64,000 bases of DNA from Chlorella sorokiniana (GCA_025917655.1 CP084619.1:3019001-3083000); one strand, 5' to 3'. Positions 23,270-33,194 are shown, counted from the stretch's first letter. Numbers and translations are program-made. Notes: generated from the letters alone by a model not told the origin.

Positions 23270-23755
23270 TGTTGGAATCGGCGCATCCCGCGCACGGTTC
23301 AGTCTGCCGTCCCCGCATCCAGATGAGCTTGTACGGCCCGCTACTTGCCTACTGCGTTCGGCGACCCGTCTAGATCCATCTAGAAGCTTCCCTGTGCATT
23401 CTTCTACAAGCTTCCGAAACTTCTAGATCCTTCCGAAGCTTCTACACAGTTCTGTGCATCCGCTTCTAGAAGCTTCTCCGACTTTCTCGAAGCTTCTACG
23501 GCCTTCCTTCCAGAAGCTTCCAAAGCTCACCTAATCCCGGTGTAGGGGCTCACCAGAGGCTTACCTAATCCCGGTGTGGGGGCTCACCAGGGGCTCACCA
23601 AATAGTGTTGTGCATGCTTTGACTTTCTACCTGGCGGCCTACTTAACAGGCCTCTCGCCCCCATTCGCAACCATTCCATCCTTTTCTTTCAGCCTTTCTC
23701 AACAGCAGCCTCCATGTAACTTTCAGCCCTTGCTTGAGCCGGCGACAACTCAACA
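23270..23755 (+). repeat. 5' LTR of TR-GAG
   Basis: 486 bp, TG...CA, nearly identical to the 3' LTR, so a recent insertion. It contains partly decayed TTCnnGAA units around 23385-23510. Confidence 0.85.
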
Positions 23756-23883
23756 ATGGTTATGGGCCCCAAGACTTACCCTCGCGCAGCTTAAAGTGAT
23801 AATTACAGCTTGGAGCGCTCGGAGAAATCACAAAGACGGCCGACATCGCAGTTTAGAGCCGGCGAGCACACGTGGAGCTTACA

Positions 23884-24430
23884 ATGGCGACCATGGCGGC
23901 ATTGGGCGGCGGCGGCGTGTCCCCGGAGCGCCCGGACGTGGACAACTATGCGACCTGGCGCGGCCGCATGAGATACCTGCTCATCGCTCGAGGCTGTGGG
24001 ACGCCGTGGTTGGCGAGAGCATCGACGCCGACAAGGACCGCAAAGCATTGGCGCGCTGATTGCACTTCACGTCAAAGATCACCATCTGGCGACTTTGGAG
24101 CGGTGTGAGAGTGCCAAGATTGCGTGGGAGCGACCGCAGCAGATCTTCCAAGCAAGGAGCGACGCACGGATGCCGCAAGCTGCGAAAGGAGCTGGCTCGG
24201 GCCTGAAGATGGGCGTTCGGGAACCGGTGACCAAGTACACATCACGCGCCATCGAGATTCAAGACCAGCTGCGAGCAATTGGCTACGATGTGACAGATCA
24301 AGAAGTCGCATGGGCGTATTGGCCGGACTACCCCCGAGCTACGACATGGTAGTGACTGACTTGGAGAACACGAGCACCGGCAAAGCATGAAGATCGGCGA
24401 CATCCTGCCCAAGCTGCGGCAAGCGAGCGG
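23884..24430 (+). pseudogene. Copia-type gag (UBN2-like) of TR-GAG, frameshifted
   Basis: Starts MATMAALGGGGVSPERPDVD, then NYATWRGRMRYLLIARG, LIALHVKDHHLATLERCESA, the RELARLKMG-like segment, TSRAIEIQDQLRAIGYDV and a LPPSYDMVVTDLENT block, the usual layout of a Copia capsid domain. At least three frame changes occur. It lacks the CCHC knuckle and pol that follow gag in Copia1. It is the closest relative of the Copia1 gag at 28380 in this window. Confidence 0.7.
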
Positions 24431-24654
24431 CGGATGGAGCGGCCGACACGCCCACGAGAGGCGACGGCACTTGTTGCGGAGAACCGCGAGTGCTTCTACC
24501 GTGGCAAGCGAGGCCACCGAGGCGCAACTGTCCCAAGAGGAGGCACAACAACCCAAGGCCCTCCGGAGCACACGGCTATGGCGCCATCACCCCGTGAAGG
24601 CGGACAACGATTCAAGTGAACAGCTGGCGGTCGCAGACCCGGCACGAGAATGAG

Positions 24655-24945
24655 TGACGTCCGCGGCGCATGCGGATGACGATCTGGCCGCGCATGCGAG
24701 ACGGGAACCGGTCCGGCGGCGCATGCGGATGACGATCCGCCGCGCATGCAGACGGTAAGAAGAAGTCTGGCGGCGGCATGCGGGTGACGACTGGGCAGCG
24801 GCATGCGGACTTGTGCGATCCGGGCAGCGGCATGCGGGCGACGGCCTGGCGGCGGCATGCAGATCAGCGAGACAGAGAGATCGGGCGGCGGCGGCATGCG
24901 GCAAAGCAAAGAGCGGCCCGGGCGGCGGCATGCAGATGAACCCGA
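24655..24945 (+). repeat. Degenerate tandem repeat centred on GCGGCATGCGG
   Basis: About ten GCATGC-containing units (core GGCGGCATGCGGATGACG) spaced 25-50 bp, alternating in wording but keeping the core. It occupies the place where pol should start in the TR-GAG element. No coding sense was recognised. Confidence 0.7.
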
Positions 24946-25152
24946 GTTCTCGGCAGCCTGGAACAGGCATGCGGGACGACTTCAAGCTACCCGACAGAGA
25001 AACCGTGGGAGGCGGCACTCCGACTAAGCAAACGTGTACGAATCAAGATCAAGCATGGAGCAGACCAAGACACATCAAGCCCAAGAGCATAGTTCTACCG
25101 ATGAGCGACCACAGATTGGAGAGGATGCAGTCCGACAGCCTGCGTGGGAGAT

Positions 25153-25638
25153 TGTTGGAATCAGCGCATCCCGCGCACGGTTCAGTCTGCCGTCCCGCAT
25201 CCAGATGAGCTTGTACAGCCCGCTACTTGCCTACTCTGCGTTCGGCGACCCGTCTAGATCCATCTAGAAGCTTCCCGTGCATTCTTCTACAAGCTTCCAG
25301 AAACTTCTAGATCCTTCCGAAGCTTCTACACAGTTCTGTGCATCCGCTTCTAGAAGCTTCTCCGACTTTCTCGAAGCTTCTACGGCCTTCCTTCCAGAAG
25401 CTTCCAAAGCTCACCTAATCCCGGTGTAGGGGCTCACCAGAGGCTTACCTAATCCCGGTGTGGGGGCTCACCAGGGGCTCACCAAATAGTGTGTGCATGC
25501 TTTGACTTTCTACCTGGCGGCCTACTTAACAGGCCTCTCGCCCCCATTCGCAACCATTCCATCCTTTTCTTTCAGCCTTTCTCAACAGCAGCCTCCATGT
25601 AACTTTCAGCCCTTGCTTGAGCCGGCGACAACTCAACA
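25153..25638 (+). repeat. 3' LTR of TR-GAG
   Basis: 486 bp, same length and ends as the 5' LTR, preceded by a purine tract and followed by target duplication CGCCC. Confidence 0.85.
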
Positions 25639-26446
25639 CGCCCCAGTCCTTTGATGGGCCCTTCACCGCAAACGAGGTGCGAGCTGCCGTCCCCCGCCTC
25701 AAACGGCGAGCCGCCGTGACGGGCTTTGAGCAGGTTGACATCCTGAAGGGGGATGTGACGCATTGGCTCCCGCCATAGCAGCTGTCTTCAATGCCCGCCG
25801 TCGCCTTGGCATGATGTCGGTCCTTGCTTTGAGTGCAATCACTCCCATACTCAAGGCCGGTGATCCGTTGGAGCCTGGCAACTACTGGGGGCATTGCGGT
25901 TGGCACGTTGTCTGGCAAAGCTATATGCCGTCTTGGTGAACAAGAGGGTCACGGATTGGGCGGGGGCGGGCCTTAGGGCCGCAGCAGCCAAGCAGGGTTC
26001 CGGAAGGACCGGCGGACCGCTGACCAAATTTTTGTGTTGCGCACGCTGATTGAATCCGCTCGGGCACGGGGTGCGCCTCTGTTCACTTGCTTTGTGGACT
26101 TCAAGAAAGCGTACGATTTGGTGGATAGGAGGTTGCTCTGGGACAAGCTTGCACGCCGTGGGATGCCCACGGGGTTGCTTGATGCAATCATTGTACGGGG
26201 ATGTGCCCATGTGTGTCCGCACGCACGAGGGCCTCACTCCTTTGTTCCAATCCTCCATTGGCGTCAAGCAAGGGTGCCCGCTGAGCCCCACTTTGTTTGG
26301 CTTGTTTGGATGACCTTGAGCAAGTGGGTGATGAGTGCGGAGGGGGTTGAGCTGCCCGCCCCTGCGTGGTCACGGGGTCCCACCGTTGTTGTATGCGACG
26401 ACTTGCCGCTCGTGTCCGTGACGGCGCGGGGCTCCAAGCACAGCGG
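25639..26446 (+). pseudogene. LINE1 reverse transcriptase fragment
   Basis: Plus-strand frames with many breaks give an NEVRAAVPRLKR block, ITPILKAGDP, FVLRTLIESARARGAPLFTC, VDFKKAYDLVDRRLLWDKL (about 26090-26150, with the first catalytic Asp) and SIGVKQGCPLSPTLFGLF (about 26255-26310). These are the fingers-palm motifs of a non-LTR RT. The YADD segment is lost or scrambled (near 26390). It continues the LINE1 copy left of the TR-GAG insertion and is cut on the right by a LINE2 3' end. Confidence 0.8.
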
Positions 26447-27543
26447 GGCGGCCGCTGAGTATGGAGCGTGAAGGCGGGGCAGCCCCTTCAAGCGGCGGGC
26501 GGCAATGGCACGGGCCGCACCACGCGCGGGCGTCGGTTGACTCTCCGCCCTGCCCTTTTCTGGCTGGGGCCCTCCTCTTCTTTGCGGGCGCTTTCCCACG
26601 GCCTCAGCGGCCTTCTTGTTATTTTTATACTCGACCGTGCTGCTTCCACTCCCTTTTGGGCCATGCGATACAGCCTGACTTCTGTTCATCTTTACATGCG
26701 CGCTGCTGGGGCTCCTTCCATTCTTGCGGGCGGCGGCGGTTGGCGGCGGCCGGCGGCGGCGGCGATGGCGGCAAGTGCGTGTGTAGTGGCGCGGCGGGTG
26801 ATGGGCGTTCGCCACCGTGTGTGGCAACGTGCCGGCGGGGGTCCGCCGCCCCCGCCCGGCTTGCCTTGCGGCACCCGCGCCGCCGGTCCTAGCGGGCCGG
26901 CAGGCACACCTGCGGAGCGCGTACATGCCCTTTTTGTCGGTAGTCGTGTGCCCGCCAGCCCTCGGCTTGCCCCGTCCTTGCTCTTTGCATCCATTGGCTG
27001 ACGGTTCCCGGCGCTCGGCTCCTGCGTTGACTTGTCCCTGTTCCCATGGCTCCCTCCAGCACGCTTCCACACTCGATTTCCTCGCCCCTTTCTGAGTGGC
27101 TTGCACCTTCCCTTTCCATGGCTCCCCTCCTTTTCTTAGCCTGCCCCCTCCGGACGCCCCCTTCTCCCTGTCCCAAGACGCCCCCTTTTTTTTGTCTTGG
27201 CCTGGTTGCCTTTGCGTCTCTTCCGTGGTGGGTTGCTCCATCCTCGCCTCGCGTCTTTCAGTTCTTTGCCTTGCCCTGTTGTGCCGCCGCTCGCCCCAGT
27301 CTCGGCGGTTGCCGGGATCTCGCGTTTCATCTGCTTTCACAGCGACATACCGAACACACATACACACACAAAACAAAAAGAAAAAAAAGATCTGCGTACC
27401 ACCCCGTGAATGCATGCCCCATCTTCTTTGTCACATGCGCGTTCGCGCTGCTGTTTGGCTGCCTCATCGGTCATGATGCTTCGTGGCTTCGGCCTACCTA
27501 CGCTTCTTGAGATCCCCCACGTCTCAAGTGTAAGAGCACCCCC

Positions 27544-27571
<28 letters not shown>
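26447..27571 (+). mobile_element. LINE2 3' end (ORF2 tail, 3' UTR, poly(A))
   Basis: Starts at GAGTATGGAGCGTGAAGG, the last codons of LINE2 ORF2, runs through a 1-kb 3' UTR with a CA-rich stretch (27356-27372), and ends with the hairpin CTTGAGA...TCTCAAG, TGTAAGAGCACCCCC and about 29 A (27543-27571). The right flank is Copia1 gag and the left is LINE1, so the flanks do not match as a simple insertion. Confidence 0.8.
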
Positions 27572-27574
<3 letters not shown>

Positions 27575-27836
27575 GAGCTGGGCGGGCGGTGAGCGATCCC
27601 GCCAAACTGGTTTGGCTGCTGTGCTCCGGGCCGGAAGCCGTTGTGTTGCCGCCCTACCTGCTCGTCGTGCTGTCGCTTGCGGCATTCTCGCTTGTAATGC
27701 CCTTTCTTGCCGCAGTAGAAGCATGTCCGCTCCTCTGACTGCCGCGGTCTGCCGTGATTGGCGTTGCGGTCCCTGTTGCCGCTGCTGAAGCTGTGCTTCC
27801 TGTTGAACCTGCCGTTCTTGTTAAATAAGCTTGTCC
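27572..27836 (-). pseudogene. Copia1 gag fragment with intact zinc knuckle
   Basis: Minus-sense gag segment with CFYCGKKGHYKREC (about 27685-27725), GFRPGAQQPNQFGGIA and an NKNGRFNRKH stretch. It abuts a plus-sense Copia1 LTR at 27837, an inverted join. The knuckle is intact here but mutated to CFYR in the larger copy at about 29060. Confidence 0.75.
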
Positions 27837-28261
27837 AGTCCGCTACTTTGCCGCCTTTCATCTAGCGACCTCTTTGGAACGTTCTAGAAGCTTCCCCGTG
27901 CGTTCTTCTACAAGCTTCCAGAAACTTCCAGAACATTCCGGAAGCTTCTACACACTTCTGTGCGTCCGCTTCTAGAAGCTTCTCGAACCTTCTCGAAGCT
28001 TCTACGGACTTCCTTCCAGAAGCTTCCATTGCTCACCTAATCCTAGTGTATGGGCTCACCAGAGGCTTACCTAATCCTGGTGTAGGGGCTCACTAGGGGC
28101 TCACCAAATAGTGCTGTGCATGCTTTGACTTTCTACCTGGCGGCCTACTTAATAGGCCTCTCGCCCCCATTCGCAACCATTCCATCCTTTCCTTCCAGCT
28201 TTTCTCATGGGCAGCCTCCTCTTGTAACCTCCAGCCCTACTTGAGCGCCTTCATCTCAACA
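27837..28261 (+). repeat. Copia1 5' LTR, 5'-truncated
   Basis: Matches 32770-33194 of the 3' LTR nearly base for base, ending CTTCATCTCAACA. The TGTTAAGTG start is missing. Confidence 0.85.
27877..28002 (+). promoter_or_regulatory. Heat-shock-element arrays in Copia1 5' LTR
   Basis: Alternating GAA and TTC units with exact 2-nt spacers, the HSF binding pattern: 4 units at 27877-27894, 7 at 27916-27948 and 7 at 27970-28002. Three contiguous inverted units suffice for an HSF trimer. Confidence 0.7.
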
Positions 28262-28263
28262 TT

Positions 28264-28275
28264 GGTTATGGGCCC
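28264..28275 (+). other. Primer-binding site, half-tRNA initiator Met type
   Basis: GGTTATGGGCCC starts 3 nt after the LTR. Its complement GGGCCCATAACC is the anticodon arm of eukaryotic initiator tRNA-Met, the primer used as a half molecule by Drosophila copia. Identical sites follow the LTRs at 23758, 31059, 44225 and, on the minus strand, 49758. Confidence 0.8.
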
Positions 28276-28379
28276 CAACTACGCTTGAATTAAGGCGCTC
28301 ACATCCTTCACCTCTCGCTTGGCGCACCTACACACACGCTTTGGACATCTCGTCATCCCTCTGAAGCGGGCGGTACATC

Positions 28380-29232
28380 ATGGCGACGGCGGCGGAGGAC
28401 AAGCTCACCGTCGAACGCCCGGACGTGGACAACTACGCCACATGGAGCATTCGCATGCGTGCGCTGCTCATCTCCAAGGGACTTTGGAGTGCGATCTCGG
28501 AGGACACCGTCTCCTCAGATCGGGACCAGAGGGCACTGGCGCAGATCATCTTGCACGTGAAGGATCATCACCTGACAACGGTGGGACAAGTGCGCAACAG
28601 CCAAGAGTGCGTGGGAGACACTCAAGACCACGTATGAGGCCAAGACCAACGCTCGCAAGCTCATCTTGCGACGGGGAGCTCACTCAGCTCAAGCTCAGCC
28701 CGACAGAGCCGCTAACAGTCTATGCAAAGACGGGCCAAGGAGATCCAGACCCAGCTACGAGCAGCTGGCGATGAAGTAAAGGACTTGGAAGTCGCTTTAC
28801 AGTTTTTGGCGGGCCTTCCACCGGCTTACGGCATGATCAGCACGGTGCTCACAAGCGGCGACCGGGATCTCAAAGATTGACGACATGCCGCCTAAGCTTC
28901 GACAGTGGAGCGGCAGACCGCACAGCCGGAGCGCAAAGCGCAGCGAGCGCTATTTGCCAAGAAGAACGGCAGGTTCAACAGAAGCACAGCTTCGGCAGCG
29001 GCAACAGGGACCGCAACGCCAATCACGGCGGACCGCAGCAAAGAAGAAGAGCGGACATGCTTCTACCGCCGCAAGAAAGGGCATTACAAGCGAGAATGCC
29101 GCAAGCGACAGCACGACGAGCAGGTAGGGCGGCAACACAACGGCTTCCGGCCCGGAGCACAGCAGCCAAACCAGTTTGGCGGGATCGCTCTGACCGCCCG
29201 CTCAGCTGTCTACGACAAGGAGCCCATGCGAT
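28380..29232 (+). pseudogene. Copia1 gag, frameshifted
   Basis: An ATG at 28380 opens a gag frame with KLTVERPDVDNYATWSIRM and LAQIILHVKDHHL. Frame breaks near 28590, 28640 and 28760 interrupt the capsid. The nucleocapsid basic region and zinc knuckle region follow at 28940-29105, where CFYRRKKGHYKREC has lost the second Cys of the knuckle. The knuckle binds the RNA genome, so this copy should be impaired even where frames are open. Confidence 0.75.
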
Positions 29233-30978
29233 GGGTCCTGGACACCGGCGCATCCCGGCACATGACCTACGACCCGGACATTCTGGTCAACCAGCGACCA
29301 CCGCACGAAGAAATCGTCATCACCTTCGGAAACGGCAGCACCGGCAAGGCTACAGCCGAAGGAGAGGTCTTAATGCAGACCGGCGACTCTACGGTCCATC
29401 TCAGCGACGTACTTCTGATTCCCGAGGCGTCGGAGCACCTCATCTCTGTGCGACACGCTACCAAGCGAGGAGTGGACTTCACGTTCAGCAACGACCGATG
29501 CGAGATCAGCCACAACGGCAACACACCGGCGGTCGCTCCATCAACCGGAGACGCCATCTACTACCTGAACGGGCACAGCATGCACGAGAGCCACACAACA
29601 CAGCCGGCGATGATTGCTCGACAACGGGAGACAGCTCAGCTCTGGCATGAGCGCTTCGGACACCTGGGCTATGACAACTGGCGCAGCTACCAAGTCTGGT
29701 CAGGGGCATGAACATCAGCCCGGATGAGTTCAAAGCGGCAGGGGCGGACATCTGTGAGCCCCGCGTGCCGGGAAAGCACACGGACATCCTTCAAGAGATC
29801 AACTGGCGCAGCAACGCGACCACTGGCTCTTCTACACACGGACCTGTGTGGACCACTACCGATCACCTCCATCGGCGGCAACAACTACTTCCTCACCATT
29901 CTGGACGACTACTCCAAGTTCTCGGTGGTGCAGCCCATCCCACACAAGAAGGATACGACTAGGGCAGTCAAGGACGTCATCAACCTCCTTGAGAATCAGA
30001 CCGGACAGACAGTCCAGCGTCTACGCAGCCGACAACGGGTCGAGTTCATCAATCAAGACCTGCGGGACTTCTGCGGCAGCCGACAGAGGTATCAAGATGG
30101 AGACCACCGTGCGATACACACCGGAGCGAACGGCGCAGCAGAACGGCTAAATCGCACCCTGATGGACAAAGTGCGACCCATGCGGGGCGACAGCAATGCC
30201 CAAGTACCTGTGGGCGAGAGGCTTTGGCGACGGCCAACTACGTGCGGAACAGATCACCAGTCAGCGCAAAGCAAGACACCTTACGAGCTTCTCTTTGGCA
30301 CGAAACCAAACGTCGCTCATTTACGCACCTTTGGAGCACGGGCCTATGCCGTCACTCCAAAGCAGCTTCGGAACAAGCTGGACCGCACAAGCGAGCCGAG
30401 CAGATTCATCGGCTATCCACCTGGCACCAAAGGCTACAAGATTCTCCTGGACGACGGGCGCATCATCATCAGTCGTGATGTGACGTTCATGGAGAACAAC
30501 AGGACCATCAATCGCGAGCCCGAAGCAGATGCTGTCACTTCAGATGATGAAGAAAACCAAGATTCCGTGGGAGAAGATCAGTCTGACGATCAGCCCATGG
30601 AGACCGAGCCAACACAGACAGATGACAGCAACCGGCGTACACCACCAGCACCTGGGAAGCGGCCGAAACGGTCAGCAACAGACGTCCCAGCAGCAGTATG
30701 GAGGGAAGAAGGCTACCAAATCACCGGACGAAAGCGAAACCTAGCTGCAGCACACGCAGCCATCATCAAGGAGCCGGCCGACCTAGAAGAAGCACTGGAC
30801 TCAGAGCAAGCAGAGCTCTGGCAGCAAGCAGCTGATGAAGAGATGGAATCTCTGCTGGCAAACAACACCTGGACTCTGGAGAAGATACCAACCGGTATCA
30901 CACCCATTCCGGTCAAGTGGGTGTTCAAGCTCAAGAGAGATGCATCGGGCAACATCGAGCGCTACAAGGCACGCCTAG

Positions 30979-31330
30979 TGTTGGAATACGATCAACGTCC
31001 CTATATGGCACCACAAATGGGCACATACTAATTAACCTCCGGGTTGGCGCTTTTAACAGGTTATGGGCCCCAATGCGCTAGATGGGCGCACTGTCACATA
31101 CACCCACAGATCGTGGGTTCGATTCCCATCACGGGACATCCAGGTTTCCGGCCTGTAAGACGATTCTCCACTCGGAAGCGGGGGAGCAGCCCCCGCCTTC
31201 ACGATCGTGGTTAGGTACGAAGCGAGCATACGGAACGTTGCTCGGGGGAGTGTTGGAATACGATCAACGTCCCTATATGGCACCACAAATGGGCACATAC
31301 TAATTAACCTCCGGGTTGGCGCTTTTAACA
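30979..31330 (+). mobile_element. TRIM: complete 352-bp miniature LTR element with tRNA-like core
   Basis: Two identical 80-bp LTRs (30979-31058, 31251-31330), TGTTGGAATACG...GCTTTTAACA, enclose 192 bp. The 5-bp target duplication CCTAG is exact (30974-30978, 31331-31335) and splits the Copia1 RT codons. The interior has the primer-binding site GGTTATGGGCCCC right after the LTR, a tRNA-like domain (31063-31140) and the purine tract GGGGGAG before the second LTR. It has no coding capacity. Identical LTRs mean a young insertion. Confidence 0.92.
31063..31140 (+). other. tRNA-Met-like cloverleaf inside TRIM
   Basis: D-arm GCGC-TAGATGG-GCGC (31075-31089), an anticodon-arm-like CTGT...ACAG (31091-31109) with CAT at 31097-31099, and T-arm GTGGG-TTCGATT-CCCAT (31113-31129). 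GGTTCGATTCC is a near-perfect Pol III B box. The 3' half resembles elongator tRNA-Met. The acceptor stem does not pair, so this is tRNA-derived rather than a working tRNA gene. Confidence 0.6.
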
Positions 31331-32681
31331 CCTAGTGGCCAAGGGATTTCGCCAGAAGGAGGGCATTGACTACGACGAAGTCTTTGCACCTGTCGGCAAG
31401 TACACCTCCCCGCGCACACTACGGGCGCTAGCAGCATCCGAAGACCTGGAGATTCACCAGCTCGACATCAAGACCGCATTCTTGAATGGAGAGCTTGATG
31501 AGGATGTATGGATCGAGCAGCCACCCGGCTACAGCAACGGCGATTCCAGTACCGCATGCCACCTACACAAGTCACTTTATGGACTGAAGCAAGCTCCAAG
31601 AGCCTGGCATACCAAGCTAAAGGAAGAACTGGAGGCCCAAAACTACATCTCATCAGCGGCCGATCCAGCTCTCTTCATCAAGAAGGCAGAAGACCCTGTC
31701 TATCTGCTCACCTACGTGGATGACATCCTGATCATCGCACGAGACCTCAGCTCAGTAAACGAAGCAAAAGCCAAGATACTCTCGGCGTTTGAAGCACGAG
31801 ACATGGGAGGGGCAACCTGTTTTCTTGGAATGGACATCCGCAGAGACAGAGACAATCGCACCATCAGTCTGGCGCAGAGCAGACTCATCAGTGATCTGCT
31901 GGAGAAGCACAACATGAAGGAATGCAAGACCCAGACTGTGCCGCAAAGACACAGCGACCAAGCTGACCAAGACCGGCGAAGCATTGGACACCCAGCACAT
32001 ACGGCTACAGTCAGCTGATTGGGAGCCTCATGTATCTATCGGTATGCACCAGACCAGACATTTCTCAAGCCGTGGGAGCACTGGCTAGACACATGGCGAA
32101 TCCGACAACAGCGCATTGGAAAGCAGCCAAAGGAGTTTTGCGCTACATCTCGGGAACAGCAAACTATGCGCTCAGCTTTGGACAGTCGGACTTCAGACTG
32201 GAAGCATCTTTGCGATGCGGACTACGCGGGCGACTTGGACACACGTCGCTCAACCACCGGCTATGTTTTCACCCTCAGCGGTGGAGCTATCAGCTGGTCA
32301 AGCCGACTCCAGCCAACAGTTGCAGCCTCGACAACTGAAGCCGAGTACATGGCAGCCGCCTCCGCCGTCAAGGAAGCACTGTGGCTACGCAAGCTCTTCT
32401 ATCGGACCTGCACATCACCTGCATCGACATCAAGTCGACAGCCAATCGGCCATCCACATGCTGAAGAATCCAGTCGTCTCGCTCCGCTCCAAGCACATCG
32501 ACGTCATTCACCACTTTGCCCGCGAGCGCGCCATCCGTGGTGAAGTCAATTTCAGCTACGTTCCCACAGACGCCATGATTGCCGACATCCCGACCAAGCC
32601 CGTGCCCAGCACCAAGTTCAAGGATTGCCGCACGGCTATGGGCATCACCTGAGTGCGGCGGCTGTACAGCCTGCGTGGGAG

Positions 32682-33194
32682 TGTTAAGTGTGGCGGTGCC
32701 ACGTGTCCATCTGCACACCCGCCGCACATCTGCCAAAGCCGCCAGCTGGCAGGCGTTACTAGAGATTTTTAGTCCGCTACTTGCCTGCCTTTCATCTAGC
32801 GACCTCTTTGGAACGTTCTAGAAGCTTCCCCGTGCGTTCTTCTACAAGCTTCCAGAAACTTCTAGAACATTCCGGAAGCTTCTACACATTCTGTGCATCC
32901 GCTTCTAGAAGCTTCTCGAACCTTCTCGAAGCTTCTACAGCCTTCCTTCCAGAAGCTTCCAAAGCTCACCTAATCCTGGTGTAGGGGCTCACCAGAGGCT
33001 TACCTAATCCTGGTGTAGGGGCTCACTAGGGGCTCACCAAATAGTGCTGTGCATGCTTTGACTTTCTACCTGGCGGCCTACTTAATAGGCCTCTCGCCCC
33101 CATTCGCAACCATTCCATCCTTTCCTTCCAGCTTTTCTCATGGGCAGCCTCCTCTTGTAACCTCCAGCCCTACTTGAGCGCCTTCATCTCAACA
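32682..33194 (+). repeat. Copia1 3' LTR, complete
   Basis: 513 bp from TGTTAAGTGTGG to CTTCATCTCAACA, directly after the purine tract that follows the pol stop. Confidence 0.9.
32811..32959 (+). promoter_or_regulatory. Heat-shock-element arrays in Copia1 3' LTR
   Basis: Arrays with strict GAAnnTTC alternation: 32811-32828 (4 units), 32850-32882 (7), 32903-32935 (7) and 32947-32959 (3), 21 units in 149 bp. The 5' LTR carries the same arrays. Confidence 0.75.

Larger units (their letters stand above)
23270..25638 (+). mobile_element. TR-GAG element: LTR retrotransposon with gag only (Copia1 relative)
   Basis: Two 486-bp LTRs (23270-23755, 25153-25638), both TGTTGGAATC...CTCAACA, enclose 1397 bp. 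A 5-bp target duplication CGCCC flanks the element (23265-23269, 25639-25643). The primer-binding site GGTTATGGGCCC is at 23758-23769. GCGTGGGAG just before the 3' LTR is the purine tract. The interior has a degraded Copia-type gag and a GCATGC repeat region but no protease, integrase, RT or RNase H, so mobility would depend on an autonomous Copia such as Copia1. It is inserted in a LINE1 copy. Confidence 0.85.
29233..32652 (+). pseudogene. Copia1 pol (protease, integrase, RT, RNase H), interrupted by TRIM
   Basis: Protease WVLDTGASRHMTYD (29236), pre-integrase LWHERFGHLGYDN (29640), integrase with LDDYSKFSVVQPI (29903) and the later Asp-Glu region damaged by small indels (30020-30120), then C-terminal RFIGYPPGTKGYKILLDDG (30403). 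RT begins KWVFKLKRDASGNIERYKAR and is split by the TRIM at 30979, resuming AKGFRQKEGIDYDEVFAPV at 31336 with IHQLDIKTAFLNGELDEDV and the catalytic YVDDILIIA (about 31715). RNase H has [19 protein letters not shown] and [19 protein letters not shown]. It ends [12 protein letters not shown], stop 32652. Several single-base shifts add to the TRIM break. Confidence 0.85.
27837..33194 (+). mobile_element. Copia1 LTR retrotransposon (5' LTR truncated; TRIM nested)
   Basis: Partial 5' LTR 27837-28261, primer-binding site GGTTATGGGCCC at 28264-28275, gag from 28380, pol to the stop at 32652, purine tract GCGTGGGAG, and a complete 513-bp 3' LTR 32682-33194. The gene order protease-integrase-RT-RNase H identifies Ty1/Copia. 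A TRIM sits in the RT at 30979-31330. The first 90 bp of the 5' LTR are replaced by an inverted gag fragment. The right flank GTACC is LINE1 sequence. Confidence 0.9.

Noticed and set aside
24655-24945. CRISPR-like array of GCATGC units
   Set aside because: Units and spacers vary in length, there are no conserved full-length repeats and no cas genes, and it lies inside a eukaryotic LTR element.
31063-31140. A functional tRNA-Met gene
   Set aside because: No acceptor-stem pairing, an oversized anticodon loop, and it is repeated inside TRIM interiors.
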